A stretch of DNA of 64,000 nucleotides from Bacillus_BE sp042263505 (GTDB lineage Bacteria; Bacillota; Bacilli; Bacillales; Cytobacillaceae). The position numbers were made by a program, and so were the translations under genes. Within the stretch, counting starts at the first letter, position 1; the number at the start of each line of letters is the position of its first letter. Where the stretch lies: positions 124,001 through 188,000 of the forward strand of contig NZ_JBHKFI010000004.1 in assembly GCF_042263505.1 (NCBI RefSeq), written 5' to 3'. Of the stretch, positions 1 through 8,861 are shown piece after piece. Below the pieces are notes generated by a model. That model ran no database searches, was not told the DNA's origin, and saw only the letters and a program-made list of their open reading frames with translations.

Positions 1-40
1 GAGATTAGAGTTGGAGTGAAACTAACTCTAATCTTTTTTT
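1..40 (+). terminator. Intrinsic terminator of the gene upstream of the window
   Basis: A perfect 11-bp stem (AGATTAGAGTT at 2-12 pairs with AACTCTAATCT at 24-34) is followed by a T run to position 40. In Bacillus the gene before flgB is codY, so this probably ends codY. The gene itself is outside the window. Confidence 0.85.
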
Positions 41-433
41 GCTCTTTTTCTTAAATGTCATTGTTTTGTTCTAAATCATAAGGCATGCTGAGAGAGGTTA
101 ATACAAAATCTGTTCGAAAAAACAACGATCTTAACGAAAACAGCACATTTTTTAGAAAACTCACCGATATATATTTAATTTATTAAAGATCGGATAAATA
201 GGAATATAGGAGAAACGATGTAAAATTGTGGGGATCAATAGTGGAATCAACTAGAAATACATAATTTTATGCCTAAAATAGGTAATTTTTATTAGGAAAT
301 AAGACTTTTATTACATAGACATCTGAATTAATTTTCATTACAATAAACATTAGATAACATTTGCCGTCATTTTTCAGCAAAATCCAGCAAAATAAGTATT
401 ATTTCAAATTAGTCGTATAGTGAGGTGGCATTC
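41..433 (+). promoter_or_regulatory. Gene-free leader of the fla/che operon
   Basis: This AT-rich stretch of about 390 bases has no credible coding frame. By position it must carry the fla/che promoters; in B. subtilis both a sigma-A and a sigma-D promoter drive this operon. I could not identify a convincing -35/-10 pair for either. A CodY-box-like sequence lies at 330-344 and is listed separately. Confidence 0.5.
330..344 (+). promoter_or_regulatory. Candidate CodY box upstream of flgB
   Basis: AATTTTCATTACAAT matches the CodY consensus AATTTTCWGAAAATT at 11 of 15 positions. CodY is known to repress the fla/che promoter in B. subtilis, and the site lies about 90 bp before flgB. AT-rich DNA produces such matches by chance, so this is only a candidate. 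Confidence 0.3.
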
Positions 434-826
434 TTGAAATTATTTTCTAATACATTCACAACGCTTGAAAATGCCTTGAATTATTCATCTTTGAAGCAGA
501 AAGTGATTTCGCAAAATATTGCGAATGTTGACACTCCAAATTACAAAGCAAAGGATGTTAGTTTTCAGGCTGTTTTTCAATCGGCTTTAGATGGTTCGAT
601 GTCTGCTCATCGGACAAATAGTAAACATATTGAATTTGCACAAACTTCCACTACAAATCCAATCGTTAATCAAAAAAATGTCTCGTATAACGATAACGGA
701 AATAGTGTGGATATGGATAAAGAAATGGCTGATCTTGCTACCAATCAAATTTATTACAATGCCATGATTGACCAAATGAATGGGAAATTCTCATCTCTAC
801 AGAATGTCATTCGAGGTGGTAAATAA
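434..826 (+). CDS. flgB: Flagellar proximal rod protein FlgB
   Basis: FlgB is a proximal rod protein that is exported and assembled above the MS ring. The 130-residue product has the rod-family N-terminal motif NIANVDTPNYK near residue 28 and a C-terminal amphipathic helix ending in the GGK expected for Bacillus FlgB. The start is the TTG at 434: GAGGTGG (422-428) sits 5 nt before it, and the product then begins MKLFS, as FlgB proteins do. A GTG at 425 would overlap the ribosome binding site. This is the first gene of the fla/che operon and lies 2 nt before flgC. Confidence 0.93.
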   Translation: MKLFSNTFTTLENALNYSSLKQKVISQNIANVDTPNYKAKDVSFQAVFQSALDGSMSAHRTNSKHIEFAQTSTTNPIVNQKNVSYNDNGNSVDMDKEMADLATNQIYYNAMIDQMNGKFSSLQNVIRGGK

Positions 827-828
827 AA

Positions 829-1287
829 ATGTCGATATTTAATAGTATTAATACATCTGCTTCGGCATTAACTGCTCAAAGACTTAGAATGGATGTAATA
901 TCCTCTAATATGGCAAATGTTGATACAACAAGAGCTAAGCAGCTTAATAATGGAGAATGGGAACCGTATCGTCGGAAATCTGTTGTTCTCCAAGCAAAGG
1001 AAGGCAATTTTTCTTCCTTTTTAAATGCTGCTGCAAATAATCAAAGTGAAGTAGGTACTGGCGTCAAGGTGAAATCAATTGAAGAAGATACCGAAACCCC
1101 TTTTAAAGAGGTTTATGACCCAGAGCATCCAGATGCTGATGAAAATGGCTATGTAGAATTACCTAATGTCGATCCATTAAGAGAAATGGTCGATTTAATA
1201 AGCGCCACAAGATCCTATGAAGCAAACGTTACAGCGTTGAATGCTTCAAAAGGAATGTTAATGAAAGCACTCGAAATCGGAAAATAG
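829..1287 (+). CDS. flgC: Flagellar proximal rod protein FlgC
   Basis: FlgC is a rod subunit that assembles with FlgB. The 152-residue protein has the rod/hook N-terminal heptad region with SSNMANVDTTRAK around residue 25, and the C-terminal motif EMVDLISATRSYEANV typical of FlgC. The ATG start is preceded by GAGGTGG inside the end of flgB. Length and order (flgB-flgC-fliE) are as in Bacillus. Confidence 0.96.
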   Translation: MSIFNSINTSASALTAQRLRMDVISSNMANVDTTRAKQLNNGEWEPYRRKSVVLQAKEGNFSSFLNAAANNQSEVGTGVKVKSIEEDTETPFKEVYDPEHPDADENGYVELPNVDPLREMVDLISATRSYEANVTALNASKGMLMKALEIGK

Positions 1288-1303
1288 AAGGTGGTATTTC
1301 TAA

Positions 1304-1612
1304 ATGAATCCAATTACTTTTCCAACAACAACTAAGATTTTATCTAACCAAGAGATAACTAATAAGCCTTCATCTACACCATTCGAAGCACAAAAGAGTT
1401 TTGCGTCCGTCTTAAAAGAATCTATTAATCAAGTAAATGAAGCTCAGGTTACTTCAGATAAACTAACGGAAAAACTCGCTTCCGGACAAGATGTAGATCT
1501 GCACGAAGTGATGATTGCAGGCCAAAAAGCAAATATTACTTTGCAGGCAACAATTGAAATTAGAAATAAAGCAATTGAAGCTTACCAAGAAATGATGCGA
1601 ATGCAAGTTTAA
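1304..1612 (+). CDS. fliE: Flagellar hook-basal body protein FliE
   Basis: FliE joins the MS ring to the proximal rod and is an early export substrate. The 102-residue product has the family C-terminal signature, with VDLHEVMIAGQKANI around residue 65 and RNKAIEAYQEMMRMQV at the end. A GAAGGTGG ribosome binding site precedes the ATG. It lies 16 nt after flgC and 68 nt before fliF. Confidence 0.95.
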   Translation: MNPITFPTTTKILSNQEITNKPSSTPFEAQKSFASVLKESINQVNEAQVTSDKLTEKLASGQDVDLHEVMIAGQKANITLQATIEIRNKAIEAYQEMMRMQV

Positions 1613-1680
1613 TATATACATATCATTTTTATTTGGTTATTAGATGCTGTCAATTAGACACAATAACCGGGGGTTCATAA

Positions 1681-3276
1681 ATGGCAGGTACTATTAAAAA
1701 ATATTTAATTAATATAAAAGAATATTGGACAAGCCGATCAAAAAAACAAAAATTCTTTTTCATCGGTTCTTTCTTTTTTTTGATAGCAATAATTGCAGTT
1801 GTCGCTTTTTTAACAACGAGAACGACTTTAGTTCCTTTATATAGTAATTTAACTCCATCTGAAACAGGAACCATTAAAGAAAATCTTGATGGACAGGGGA
1901 TTAAATCTGAAATAACCGATGGCGGAACGACGATCAATGTACCTGAAGAACAGGTGGATAATCTAAAGGTAGAACTTGCTGCTGAAGGTATTCCAAAATC
2001 AGGCAGCATTGATTATTCCTTTTTTAGTCAAAAAGCCGGCATTGGCATGACAGAAAATGAATTTAATGTCGTCAAACTTGAAGCAATGCAAACTGAATTA
2101 TCCAATCTAATTAAAGGAATAGATGGCGTTAACGATGCGAAAGTAATGATCAATCTTCCTGAAAAAGGCGTTTTTGTTAACGATGGAAAAGAAGAGGCTT
2201 CTGCCTCAATTGTTCTAAATACGAAACCGGGTTATCAATTTCAAGATAATCAAATCCAGGCCTTATATCGTTTGGTTTCTAAAAGTGTTCCGAATTTACC
2301 TACTGATAATATCGTCATCACCAATCAATATTTTGAGTACTTTGATCTGAAAAATAGTGAAAACTCTTCAGGCTCCACTTTTGAAGCTCAAAATGATATT
2401 AAAAAGCAAATTGAAAGAGATATTCAAAGACAGGTTCAAAGCATGCTTGGAACATTAATAGGTCAAGACAAAGTGGTAGCGAATGTTACAGCTGATATAG
2501 ACTTTACACAAGAAAAACGTGAAGAACATTTAGTAACCCCACCTGATAAGCAAAATATGAAGGGGATTGCAGAAAGTGCCCAAAAGATTACTGAAACCTA
2601 TACGGGTAACGGAAGTAATGCTGCCGGGACTCCACAGGCAGAAGATCCTGCTGATTCACTCGGCTCTAGCTATGTAGCTGGAAGTGATTCAAATGGAAAT
2701 TATGAAAAGGTTCAAGATACAGTTAATTATGGTGTGAACAAAATTCGCAGAGACATTGTGGAAAGTCCATATAAAATCAGAGATTTAGGCATCCAAGTAA
2801 TGGTTGAACCACCGGTGGCAAAAGATCCTACCTCACTTCCACAGGCACGGGTCGATGATATTACGAAGATGTTGGGCACGATTGTTCGTACAACCATAGA
2901 TGGAACACAACCTGAGTTAACAAATCAGGATTTAGCACAGAAAATAGTCGTTTCTGTTCAACCATTTAAAGGGAAAACAACTACCGCTACAAATTCAACG
3001 AAATCAGTTATACCATGGTGGATTTACGTGATCGGTGGAGTACTTCTTGCTGTTATTGGTCTATTGATCTTCTTATTTATTCGTGCACGTAAAAAGCATG
3101 AGGAATATGATGAAGAACTATTCATGGATGAAGTGGCCTCCACTATTTCGGTTCCAGATGTAAACGATGAAAAGGAAACAGAAGAAACGCTAAAACGAAA
3201 ACAACTGGAGAAAATGGCGAAAGAAAAACCAGAGGAATTTGCTAAGCTATTGAGAACTTGGATTACTGAAGACTAG
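1681..3276 (+). CDS. fliF: Flagellar MS-ring protein FliF
   Basis: FliF builds the membrane MS ring on which the motor assembles. The 531-residue protein has two membrane helices, at about residues 25-45 and 444-466. Between them lie the periplasmic ring-building domains (YscJ/FliF family), including VPLYSNLTPSETG just after the first helix. The acidic/basic C-terminal tail (about 480-531) is the part that binds FliG in this family. The ATG at 1681 follows CCGGGGG. Its partner gene fliG starts 11 nt downstream. Confidence 0.97.
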   Translation: MAGTIKKYLINIKEYWTSRSKKQKFFFIGSFFFLIAIIAVVAFLTTRTTLVPLYSNLTPSETGTIKENLDGQGIKSEITDGGTTINVPEEQVDNLKVELAAEGIPKSGSIDYSFFSQKAGIGMTENEFNVVKLEAMQTELSNLIKGIDGVNDAKVMINLPEKGVFVNDGKEEASASIVLNTKPGYQFQDNQIQALYRLVSKSVPNLPTDNIVITNQYFEYFDLKNSENSSGSTFEAQNDIKKQIERDIQRQVQSMLGTLIGQDKVVANVTADIDFTQEKREEHLVTPPDKQNMKGIAESAQKITETYTGNGSNAAGTPQAEDPADSLGSSYVAGSDSNGNYEKVQDTVNYGVNKIRRDIVESPYKIRDLGIQVMVEPPVAKDPTSLPQARVDDITKMLGTIVRTTIDGTQPELTNQDLAQKIVVSVQPFKGKTTTATNSTKSVIPWWIYVIGGVLLAVIGLLIFLFIRARKKHEEYDEELFMDEVASTISVPDVNDEKETEETLKRKQLEKMAKEKPEEFAKLLRTWITED

Positions 3277-3287
3277 GGGGAGTGAAA

Positions 3288-4304
3288 TTGGCAAAGAAAG
3301 ATCATAAGGATTTAACAGGAAAACAAAAGGCTGCCATTCTTCTTATTTCTCTTGGTCCTGATGTGTCTGCATCCGTTTATAAGCATTTAAGTGAAGAGGA
3401 AATTGAAAAATTAACACTTGAAATATCTAGCGTGAAAAAAGTAGATTCTCATGCAAAAGAAGACGTATTAGAAGAATTTCATAATATTGCTTTAGCACAG
3501 GACTATATTACTCAAGGTGGTATTGGCTATGCAAAAACGGTATTAGAAAAAGCGTTAGGCAGTGAGCAGGCCGCTGTTATTATCAATCGTTTAACTTCTT
3601 CCTTGCAGGTAAGACCATTTGATTTTGCAAGAAAAGCGGATCCTGCTCAAATATTAAATTTTATTCAAAATGAACATCCACAAACGATTGCTTTAATTTT
3701 ATCTTACTTGGATGCTTCACAGGCAGGACAAATTCTTTCAGAGCTTCCACAAGAGATGCAGGCCGACATTGCGAGGAGAATTGCAGTGATGGACAGTACT
3801 TCTCCTGAAATTATCAATGAGGTGGAACAAATCCTTGAAAGAAAGCTTTCATCAACTGTGACACAGGATTACACGCAAACAGGCGGTGTGGAAGCAGTTG
3901 TAGAAGTGTTAAATGGTGTGGATCGTTCTACTGAAAGAACGATTCTTGATGCTCTGGAAATTCAAGACCCTGAACTTGCTGAAGAGATCAAGAAACGCAT
4001 GTTTGTCTTTGAGGATATTGTTACATTGGATAACCGTGCAATCCAAAGAATTATTAGAGATTGTGAAAATGAGGATCTGATGCTATCGCTTAAAGTATCT
4101 AGTGATGAGGTTAAAGAAATTGTCTTTAAAAATATGTCGACACGTATGGCAGATACATTTAAGGAAGAAATGGAATATATGGGACCTGTCCGCTTACGTG
4201 ATGTGGAAGAAGCACAGTCTAGAATCGTTGCGATTATTAGACGTTTAGAAGACGCAGGTGAGATTGTGGTAGCTCGTGGCGGAGGAGATGATATCATTGT
4301 CTAG
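3288..4304 (+). CDS. fliG: Flagellar motor switch protein FliG
   Basis: FliG is the rotor protein that contacts the MotAB stator and sets the direction of rotation. The 338-residue length equals that of B. subtilis FliG. The N-terminal domain has LTGKQKAAILLISLG, the middle domain the EHPQ motif near residue 129, and the C-terminal domain the charged torque helix. I place the start at TTG 3288, because GGGGGAG (3276-3282) is spaced correctly and the product then begins MAKKD, as its homologues do. A GTG at 3282 would fall within the ribosome binding site. Confidence 0.95.
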   Translation: MAKKDHKDLTGKQKAAILLISLGPDVSASVYKHLSEEEIEKLTLEISSVKKVDSHAKEDVLEEFHNIALAQDYITQGGIGYAKTVLEKALGSEQAAVIINRLTSSLQVRPFDFARKADPAQILNFIQNEHPQTIALILSYLDASQAGQILSELPQEMQADIARRIAVMDSTSPEIINEVEQILERKLSSTVTQDYTQTGGVEAVVEVLNGVDRSTERTILDALEIQDPELAEEIKKRMFVFEDIVTLDNRAIQRIIRDCENEDLMLSLKVSSDEVKEIVFKNMSTRMADTFKEEMEYMGPVRLRDVEEAQSRIVAIIRRLEDAGEIVVARGGGDDIIV

Positions 4305-5064
4305 ATTGATCAAATCAGGATGGACTCCACCAAATGCTGAAGGGAAAAAAATTATATCTATTAAAATGCTGGATCATTTTTTTCAGGAAGATCATGAGGT
4401 TTCGTCATTTCACAGCGAAATCGAGTATCAACGAATAATGGAACAGGCAAATCTTGAAGCGGAAACCTTGATCCAAAAGACAAATCTTGAAGCGGAAGCA
4501 ATCTTGAATCAAGTCAATCAAGAAAAACAATCTTGGGAACAGGAAAAGCAAATTCTTACCAATCAAGCTCAAGAACAGGGTTTTAATAGTGGACTTGAAC
4601 AGGGGAGAATAGAAGCTCATAACGAGTATCTTGAACAACTCCACCTTGCCAAAAGCGTTGTTGATTCTTCTAAGGAAGATTATCTAAATAAGATAGAATC
4701 CTCAGAAAGAACGATATTGGATTTGGGAATCAAGGTTGCTGAGAAAATTCTTGGCTTAAGGCTTGGTACACGTCCAGAAGATTTTATTTCCATCGTGCGA
4801 CTGGCAATTAAAGAGGCAAGAGATTATCGGGAAGTCCAAATTCATGTAAACCCGATTCACTATGATTTATTGTTAAGTCAAAAAGAAGATTTAATTAGTA
4901 TTTTTCCGAAAGAAACAGATTTGTATCTATATCCTGACGATGATTTGCCAAAGGATAGCTGTATCATTGAATCTGCCAATGGCCGGATCGATGCCAGTAT
5001 TGATAGCCAATTAGAAGAAATAAAGCATAAACTAATCGAGCTTTTGGAGAGTGAGGATTCTTGA
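4297..5064 (+). CDS. fliH: Flagellar export ATPase regulator FliH
   Basis: FliH is the stator-like regulator that holds the FliI ATPase at the export gate. The N-terminal half is a glutamine/glutamate-rich helical region, and the C-terminal part (VAEKILGLRLG onwards) resembles V-type ATPase subunit E. The start is uncertain. TTG 4297 lies 11 nt after GGAGG (4281-4285), whereas ATG 4288 is almost on top of it. The gene overlaps the end of fliG. Two copies of a 17-bp sequence, 33 bp apart (4448-4464 and 4481-4497), encode a repeated NLEAE helix segment. Confidence 0.88.
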   Translation: MSRLIKSGWTPPNAEGKKIISIKMLDHFFQEDHEVSSFHSEIEYQRIMEQANLEAETLIQKTNLEAEAILNQVNQEKQSWEQEKQILTNQAQEQGFNSGLEQGRIEAHNEYLEQLHLAKSVVDSSKEDYLNKIESSERTILDLGIKVAEKILGLRLGTRPEDFISIVRLAIKEARDYREVQIHVNPIHYDLLLSQKEDLISIFPKETDLYLYPDDDLPKDSCIIESANGRIDASIDSQLEEIKHKLIELLESEDS

Positions 5065-6398
5065 AGTTAGCAGAGGTCATGCAGCAAATAGAATCAATCA
5101 ATAGCTTTAAGAAGTTTGGAAGAGTCAAAAAAGTCATTGGATTAATGATTGAATCTCAAGGTCCAGAAAGCTCTATTGGTGATGTTTGTCATATTCATGT
5201 TGGTCAAAAAGGCAGAAAAAGAGTCATTCAAGCTGAAGTAGTAGGTTTCAAGGATGAAAACATTCTTTTAATGCCTTACACAACCATTAATGAAATTGCT
5301 CCAGGTTGTTTAGTTGAGGCAACGTCAAAATCACTTGAGGTTAAGGTCGGTATGGGACTGATAGGAAATGTTATCGATTCACTTGGCAATCCATTGGATG
5401 GTTCATTATTGCCGAAAGGGCTTTTAGCCGTACCAACGGAACAGAATCCTCCAAATCCGATGACCAGACCTCCAATTTCAGAACCAATTGAAATGGGTGT
5501 CCGGTTAATTGATGGTTTACTAACAGTTGGCAACGGACAGCGTGTTGGGATATTTGCTGGAAGTGGTGTTGGTAAAAGTACTTTGCTTGGGATGGTTGCA
5601 AGAAATTCAAAGGCAGATTTAAATGTAATTGCCCTAATTGGTGAACGCGGGCGTGAGGTTCGCGAATTCATTGAGCATGATTTAGGTCCGGAGGGACTGA
5701 AAAAATCAGTCGTAGTTGTGGCGACCAGTGATCAACCAGCACTTATGAGGATTAAAGGGGCTTTTACAGCAACAGCGATAGCAGAGTATTTTCGTGATAA
5801 AGGGTTAAATGTCATGATGATGATGGATTCTGTCACGAGGGTAGCAATGGCTCAACGTGAAGTAGGTTTGGCAACAGGAGAGCCACCAACAACCAAAGGA
5901 TATACACCATCTGTATTTGCAATTTTACCGAAATTACTAGAGCGAACAGGACGAAATGAATTGGGCTCTATCACAGCTATCTATACGGTGCTTGTTGATG
6001 GAGATGATATGAATGAACCCATTGCCGATGCGGTACGGGGGATATTAGACGGACACTTTGTGCTTGATCGCAGTTTGGCCAATAAAGGTCAATATCCAGC
6101 CGTCAATGTGCTAAAGAGTGTCAGTCGGGTCATGAATAACATCGTTCCTTTCGAACATTGTCATTCAGCAGAACAGCTTCGTGATATGCTTAGCACCTAT
6201 ATTAATTCAGAAGACCTTATTAATATAGGTGCGTATAAAAAAGGTTCTTCCAATCAAATCGATGAAGCGATTCGATTATATCCTGAAATCATTTCTTATT
6301 TAAAGCAAAGTACCGATGAAAAAGTCACTTTTCAAGATAGTGTCAATTCTTTGCATCAGCTAATGGAAAAGGGTAGAAACAATGAGATATCAATTTAA
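5061..6398 (+). CDS. fliI: Flagellum-specific export ATPase FliI
   Basis: FliI is the ATPase of the flagellar type III export apparatus, and its hexamer is related to the F1 beta subunit. The 445-residue protein has Walker A GSGVGKST at 167-174, the Walker B region VMMMMDSVTRVAMAQREVGLA, and the GEPPTTKGYTPSVFA segment diagnostic of FliI. The start is TTG 5061, which overlaps the fliH stop by 4 nt (TTGA) after GGAGAGTGAGG. This arrangement suggests translational coupling to fliH. Confidence 0.97.
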   Translation: MKLAEVMQQIESINSFKKFGRVKKVIGLMIESQGPESSIGDVCHIHVGQKGRKRVIQAEVVGFKDENILLMPYTTINEIAPGCLVEATSKSLEVKVGMGLIGNVIDSLGNPLDGSLLPKGLLAVPTEQNPPNPMTRPPISEPIEMGVRLIDGLLTVGNGQRVGIFAGSGVGKSTLLGMVARNSKADLNVIALIGERGREVREFIEHDLGPEGLKKSVVVVATSDQPALMRIKGAFTATAIAEYFRDKGLNVMMMMDSVTRVAMAQREVGLATGEPPTTKGYTPSVFAILPKLLERTGRNELGSITAIYTVLVDGDDMNEPIADAVRGILDGHFVLDRSLANKGQYPAVNVLKSVSRVMNNIVPFEHCHSAEQLRDMLSTYINSEDLINIGAYKKGSSNQIDEAIRLYPEIISYLKQSTDEKVTFQDSVNSLHQLMEKGRNNEISI

Positions 6399-6825
6399 AT
6401 TCGAAAAAATATTATCGATTCGTGAACGAGAAAAAGATGAAGCACTTTCGGTTTACAATGAGTCAATCAAAAAATTCGAAGAAGTCGCTGAGAAACTTTA
6501 TAGTTTATTGAAAAAGAAAGAGGATATCGAAAATTATCAATCATCGAGGTTAAAGGAAGGTCTTCCCATACAAGAAATTAGGCACCATCAACAATTTATC
6601 ATCAATATTGAAAAAAGTATTGAACACTATCAAAAAATGGTTATGAATGCCAGAAATCGGATGAATTTTTACCAGGAAAAACTGATGGAAAAAAATATTG
6701 AAGTAAAAAAATATGAAAAAATGAAAGAAAAAGATGCCTTAAATTTTTTTAAGGAAATGCAAATGCTTGAGAATAAACAAATGGATGATATCTCGATTCA
6801 GTTTTATATGAATCGAGGAGGCTAG
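6382..6825 (+). CDS. fliJ: Flagellar export chaperone FliJ
   Basis: FliJ is a small coiled-coil protein that sits in the FliI ring and escorts export substrates. The 147-residue, lysine- and glutamate-rich sequence is predicted to be almost entirely helical. It begins MRYQFKFEKILSIREREKDEA, with the family pattern (F.....ILSIRE..KDEA). It overlaps the end of fliI by 17 nt, and AAAAGGG at 6367-6373 gives good spacing to the ATG. Its length is that of the B. subtilis protein. Confidence 0.93.
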   Translation: MRYQFKFEKILSIREREKDEALSVYNESIKKFEEVAEKLYSLLKKKEDIENYQSSRLKEGLPIQEIRHHQQFIINIEKSIEHYQKMVMNARNRMNFYQEKLMEKNIEVKKYEKMKEKDALNFFKEMQMLENKQMDDISIQFYMNRGG

Positions 6826-6833
6826 GTGATGAA

Positions 6834-7445
6834 ATGGATAAAGCGATAGAACAACCTGAAAAAAAACAAAATCGATTTCAATGGTTTTTATTTGTTATTC
6901 TCATTCCTTCCTTATTTGCCATTGCGCTAGCTCTAATTGTATTAACGATAGCGGGAGTAAATGTATTCGACAAAGCCAAGGATTTGAGCGAAAAAATACC
7001 GTTTATTTCATCAATGGCTGATGAAAAACAACCATCGAAGTCATTAGAATCATTGGAAAAAAAGTCCATTTCTCTTGAGGCTGAAATAAAAGACAAAGAA
7101 GCAAAAATTGACCAATTAGAAAGTCAGCTCGATAGCAAGGATTTAGAAATAGAACGTTCCAATCTTGAAAAACAGCAACTCCAAGCAGAGATTGATGAGT
7201 TACAGGCAGCTAAAAATGAAAATAAAAGAGCGATGAAGGATATTGTGCAAACTTATGAATCAATGTCTCCTAGCAAATCAGCTCCAATCATTGCAGCAAT
7301 GAAACAGGAAGAGGCAGCTAAAATATTGTCTAATGTCCAGGCTGATACACTGGCTGCTATTATGGAAAAAATGGATCCAAAGGATGCAGCAAGATTTACA
7401 GAAATCTTAACGAATAAAAGCCAAACATCAGCATCACAACCTTAA
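6834..7445 (+). CDS. ylxF: YlxF, MgtE-N/MotE-like flagellar operon protein
   Basis: The 203-residue protein has one membrane helix (about residues 18-42), then a long coiled coil (about 60-135), then a C-terminal MgtE N-domain-like helical region containing MKQEEAAKILSNVQADTLAAIMEKMDP. This matches YlxF/MotE-type proteins found between fliJ and fliK. A role as an export or stator-linked chaperone has been suggested for the family, but the precise function is uncertain. GGAGG at 6816-6820 precedes the ATG. Confidence 0.85.
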   Translation: MDKAIEQPEKKQNRFQWFLFVILIPSLFAIALALIVLTIAGVNVFDKAKDLSEKIPFISSMADEKQPSKSLESLEKKSISLEAEIKDKEAKIDQLESQLDSKDLEIERSNLEKQQLQAEIDELQAAKNENKRAMKDIVQTYESMSPSKSAPIIAAMKQEEAAKILSNVQADTLAAIMEKMDPKDAARFTEILTNKSQTSASQP

Positions 7446-7473
7446 TTCATGGATTTTGAAAGGAGGTGAAAAA

Positions 7474-8850
7474 GTGGAAATTGGTGCACTTGGTTTTATT
7501 AATAGTTTAATTTCAAGTGGAAAAAAGGAAATCTCGGCAGGGAGTCAGCAAAAAGGCTTTATTAGCATTTTAAATGCTCAAATTCAAGGGAATTCAAGTG
7601 AAGTTTCATCAAGTATAGCTTCTGATTCAAAGTTATCTAACGCTGATTTAAAAAGTCTGATTGATTTTCTGCAGACGGATGATATTCTCGATTTGGATAA
7701 TGGTTTGAGTCTGCTCGATCAGACACTTTCTTCCGGCCAAACCAATTTGCTGAAGCTGATTCAGGATTTCTTAGGATTATCGGATTCATCTATTCAGGAA
7801 GCAATTCAGTCTTTGAAAAAACTAATCTCACAATCTTCTATTGCAAATGATCAATTAAACGAATCCCTTAGCGCAATTGGGAATCAAGATGATGAGAAAG
7901 ATCATCAAACGGAGGATACAGTAAGTAGTTTAGCTGCGCTCATGTCAATGATTGCAGCAATGCCTGCTAGTGAGCTTAAGTCCTTAACAACAAACGATTT
8001 TGCAGAAGTTGTAAAGGTGGCAAAATTGTTGGATCTAATCTCAAAGCACGAGGATGGAAATGGAAACAAGGGTCAATGGAATGAATTATTAAATAAGGTT
8101 AGCGAAAAAATAGAAACCTTTCTTCAAAGTCAGACCCAAAAACAACCAGAGCGGCTTGAATTTTTACAAAAGACTTTTGCTCCAGTAGCAGCAGAATTGA
8201 ATCAAAAAGAATCAACAAGGCAAAATAGTGTTTTTACGGAGAATCTCAGCCGTGAATTGCAAAATGCTGTAAAAGAATCCGAGAAGAATTCCAATATTGT
8301 CACCTCCGTAAAAGGAGAGTCAGGCGTTCAAAACAAAGCAGAATTCTTAAATGGACAGGCTATTCAATTACAGCAAATGTCTAAACCGGAACAATTAACT
8401 TTAATGCTTGAAAAAAATGGGAGACCCGTTTCAACGGAGCAAATGATTCAGCAGTTTGAATCTATATTATCTAAAAGCAGCTTAATGAAGTCGGGTGACG
8501 CGCAAACTTTATTATTAAAATTAAACCCAGAGCATTTAGGTTCACTGCGAATTCAATTAATTCAAACTGAATCGAGTTTTGTCGCAAAAATTATGACCTC
8601 AACAGGAGCAGCTAAGGATGCGTTAGATGCGCAATTGCAGCATTTAAAGCAAGCGTTTAGCGCACAAAATATACCAGTTGATAGAATCGAAGTAACCCAT
8701 CAAGTGAATCAAAATGAGAGCTTTTTAAATCAGGAGCAGCAAGGGAAAGAGCAGCAAAGGCAAAATCCGAGGAACCAGAAGGATGATCAAGATCAAAACG
8801 AAGGATTTCAGATATCCTTTGAAGATGCCTTGCTAAATATTGAAGTATAG
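7474..8850 (+). CDS. fliK: Flagellar hook-length control protein FliK
   Basis: FliK is a secreted molecular ruler that switches export from hook to filament substrates. The 458-residue protein has a low-complexity, Ser/Gln-rich N-terminal two thirds and a C-terminal Flg_hook domain around residues 335-410 with LLLKLNPEHLGSLRIQL. A glutamine-rich tail follows. The start is GTG 7474, 7 nt after AGGAGGTG (7461-7468). A TTG at 7456 would lie before that ribosome binding site and is rejected. Confidence 0.93.
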   Translation: MEIGALGFINSLISSGKKEISAGSQQKGFISILNAQIQGNSSEVSSSIASDSKLSNADLKSLIDFLQTDDILDLDNGLSLLDQTLSSGQTNLLKLIQDFLGLSDSSIQEAIQSLKKLISQSSIANDQLNESLSAIGNQDDEKDHQTEDTVSSLAALMSMIAAMPASELKSLTTNDFAEVVKVAKLLDLISKHEDGNGNKGQWNELLNKVSEKIETFLQSQTQKQPERLEFLQKTFAPVAAELNQKESTRQNSVFTENLSRELQNAVKESEKNSNIVTSVKGESGVQNKAEFLNGQAIQLQQMSKPEQLTLMLEKNGRPVSTEQMIQQFESILSKSSLMKSGDAQTLLLKLNPEHLGSLRIQLIQTESSFVAKIMTSTGAAKDALDAQLQHLKQAFSAQNIPVDRIEVTHQVNQNESFLNQEQQGKEQQRQNPRNQKDDQDQNEGFQISFEDALLNIEV

Positions 8851-8861
8851 GAGGTGGAATG

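Noticed and set aside
163..171. ACCGATATA resembling a sigma-D -10 element upstream of flgB
   Set aside because: No TAAA-type -35 lies at 15-16 nt upstream; the bases there read CACA. A sigma-D promoter is expected in this leader, but this site is not convincing.
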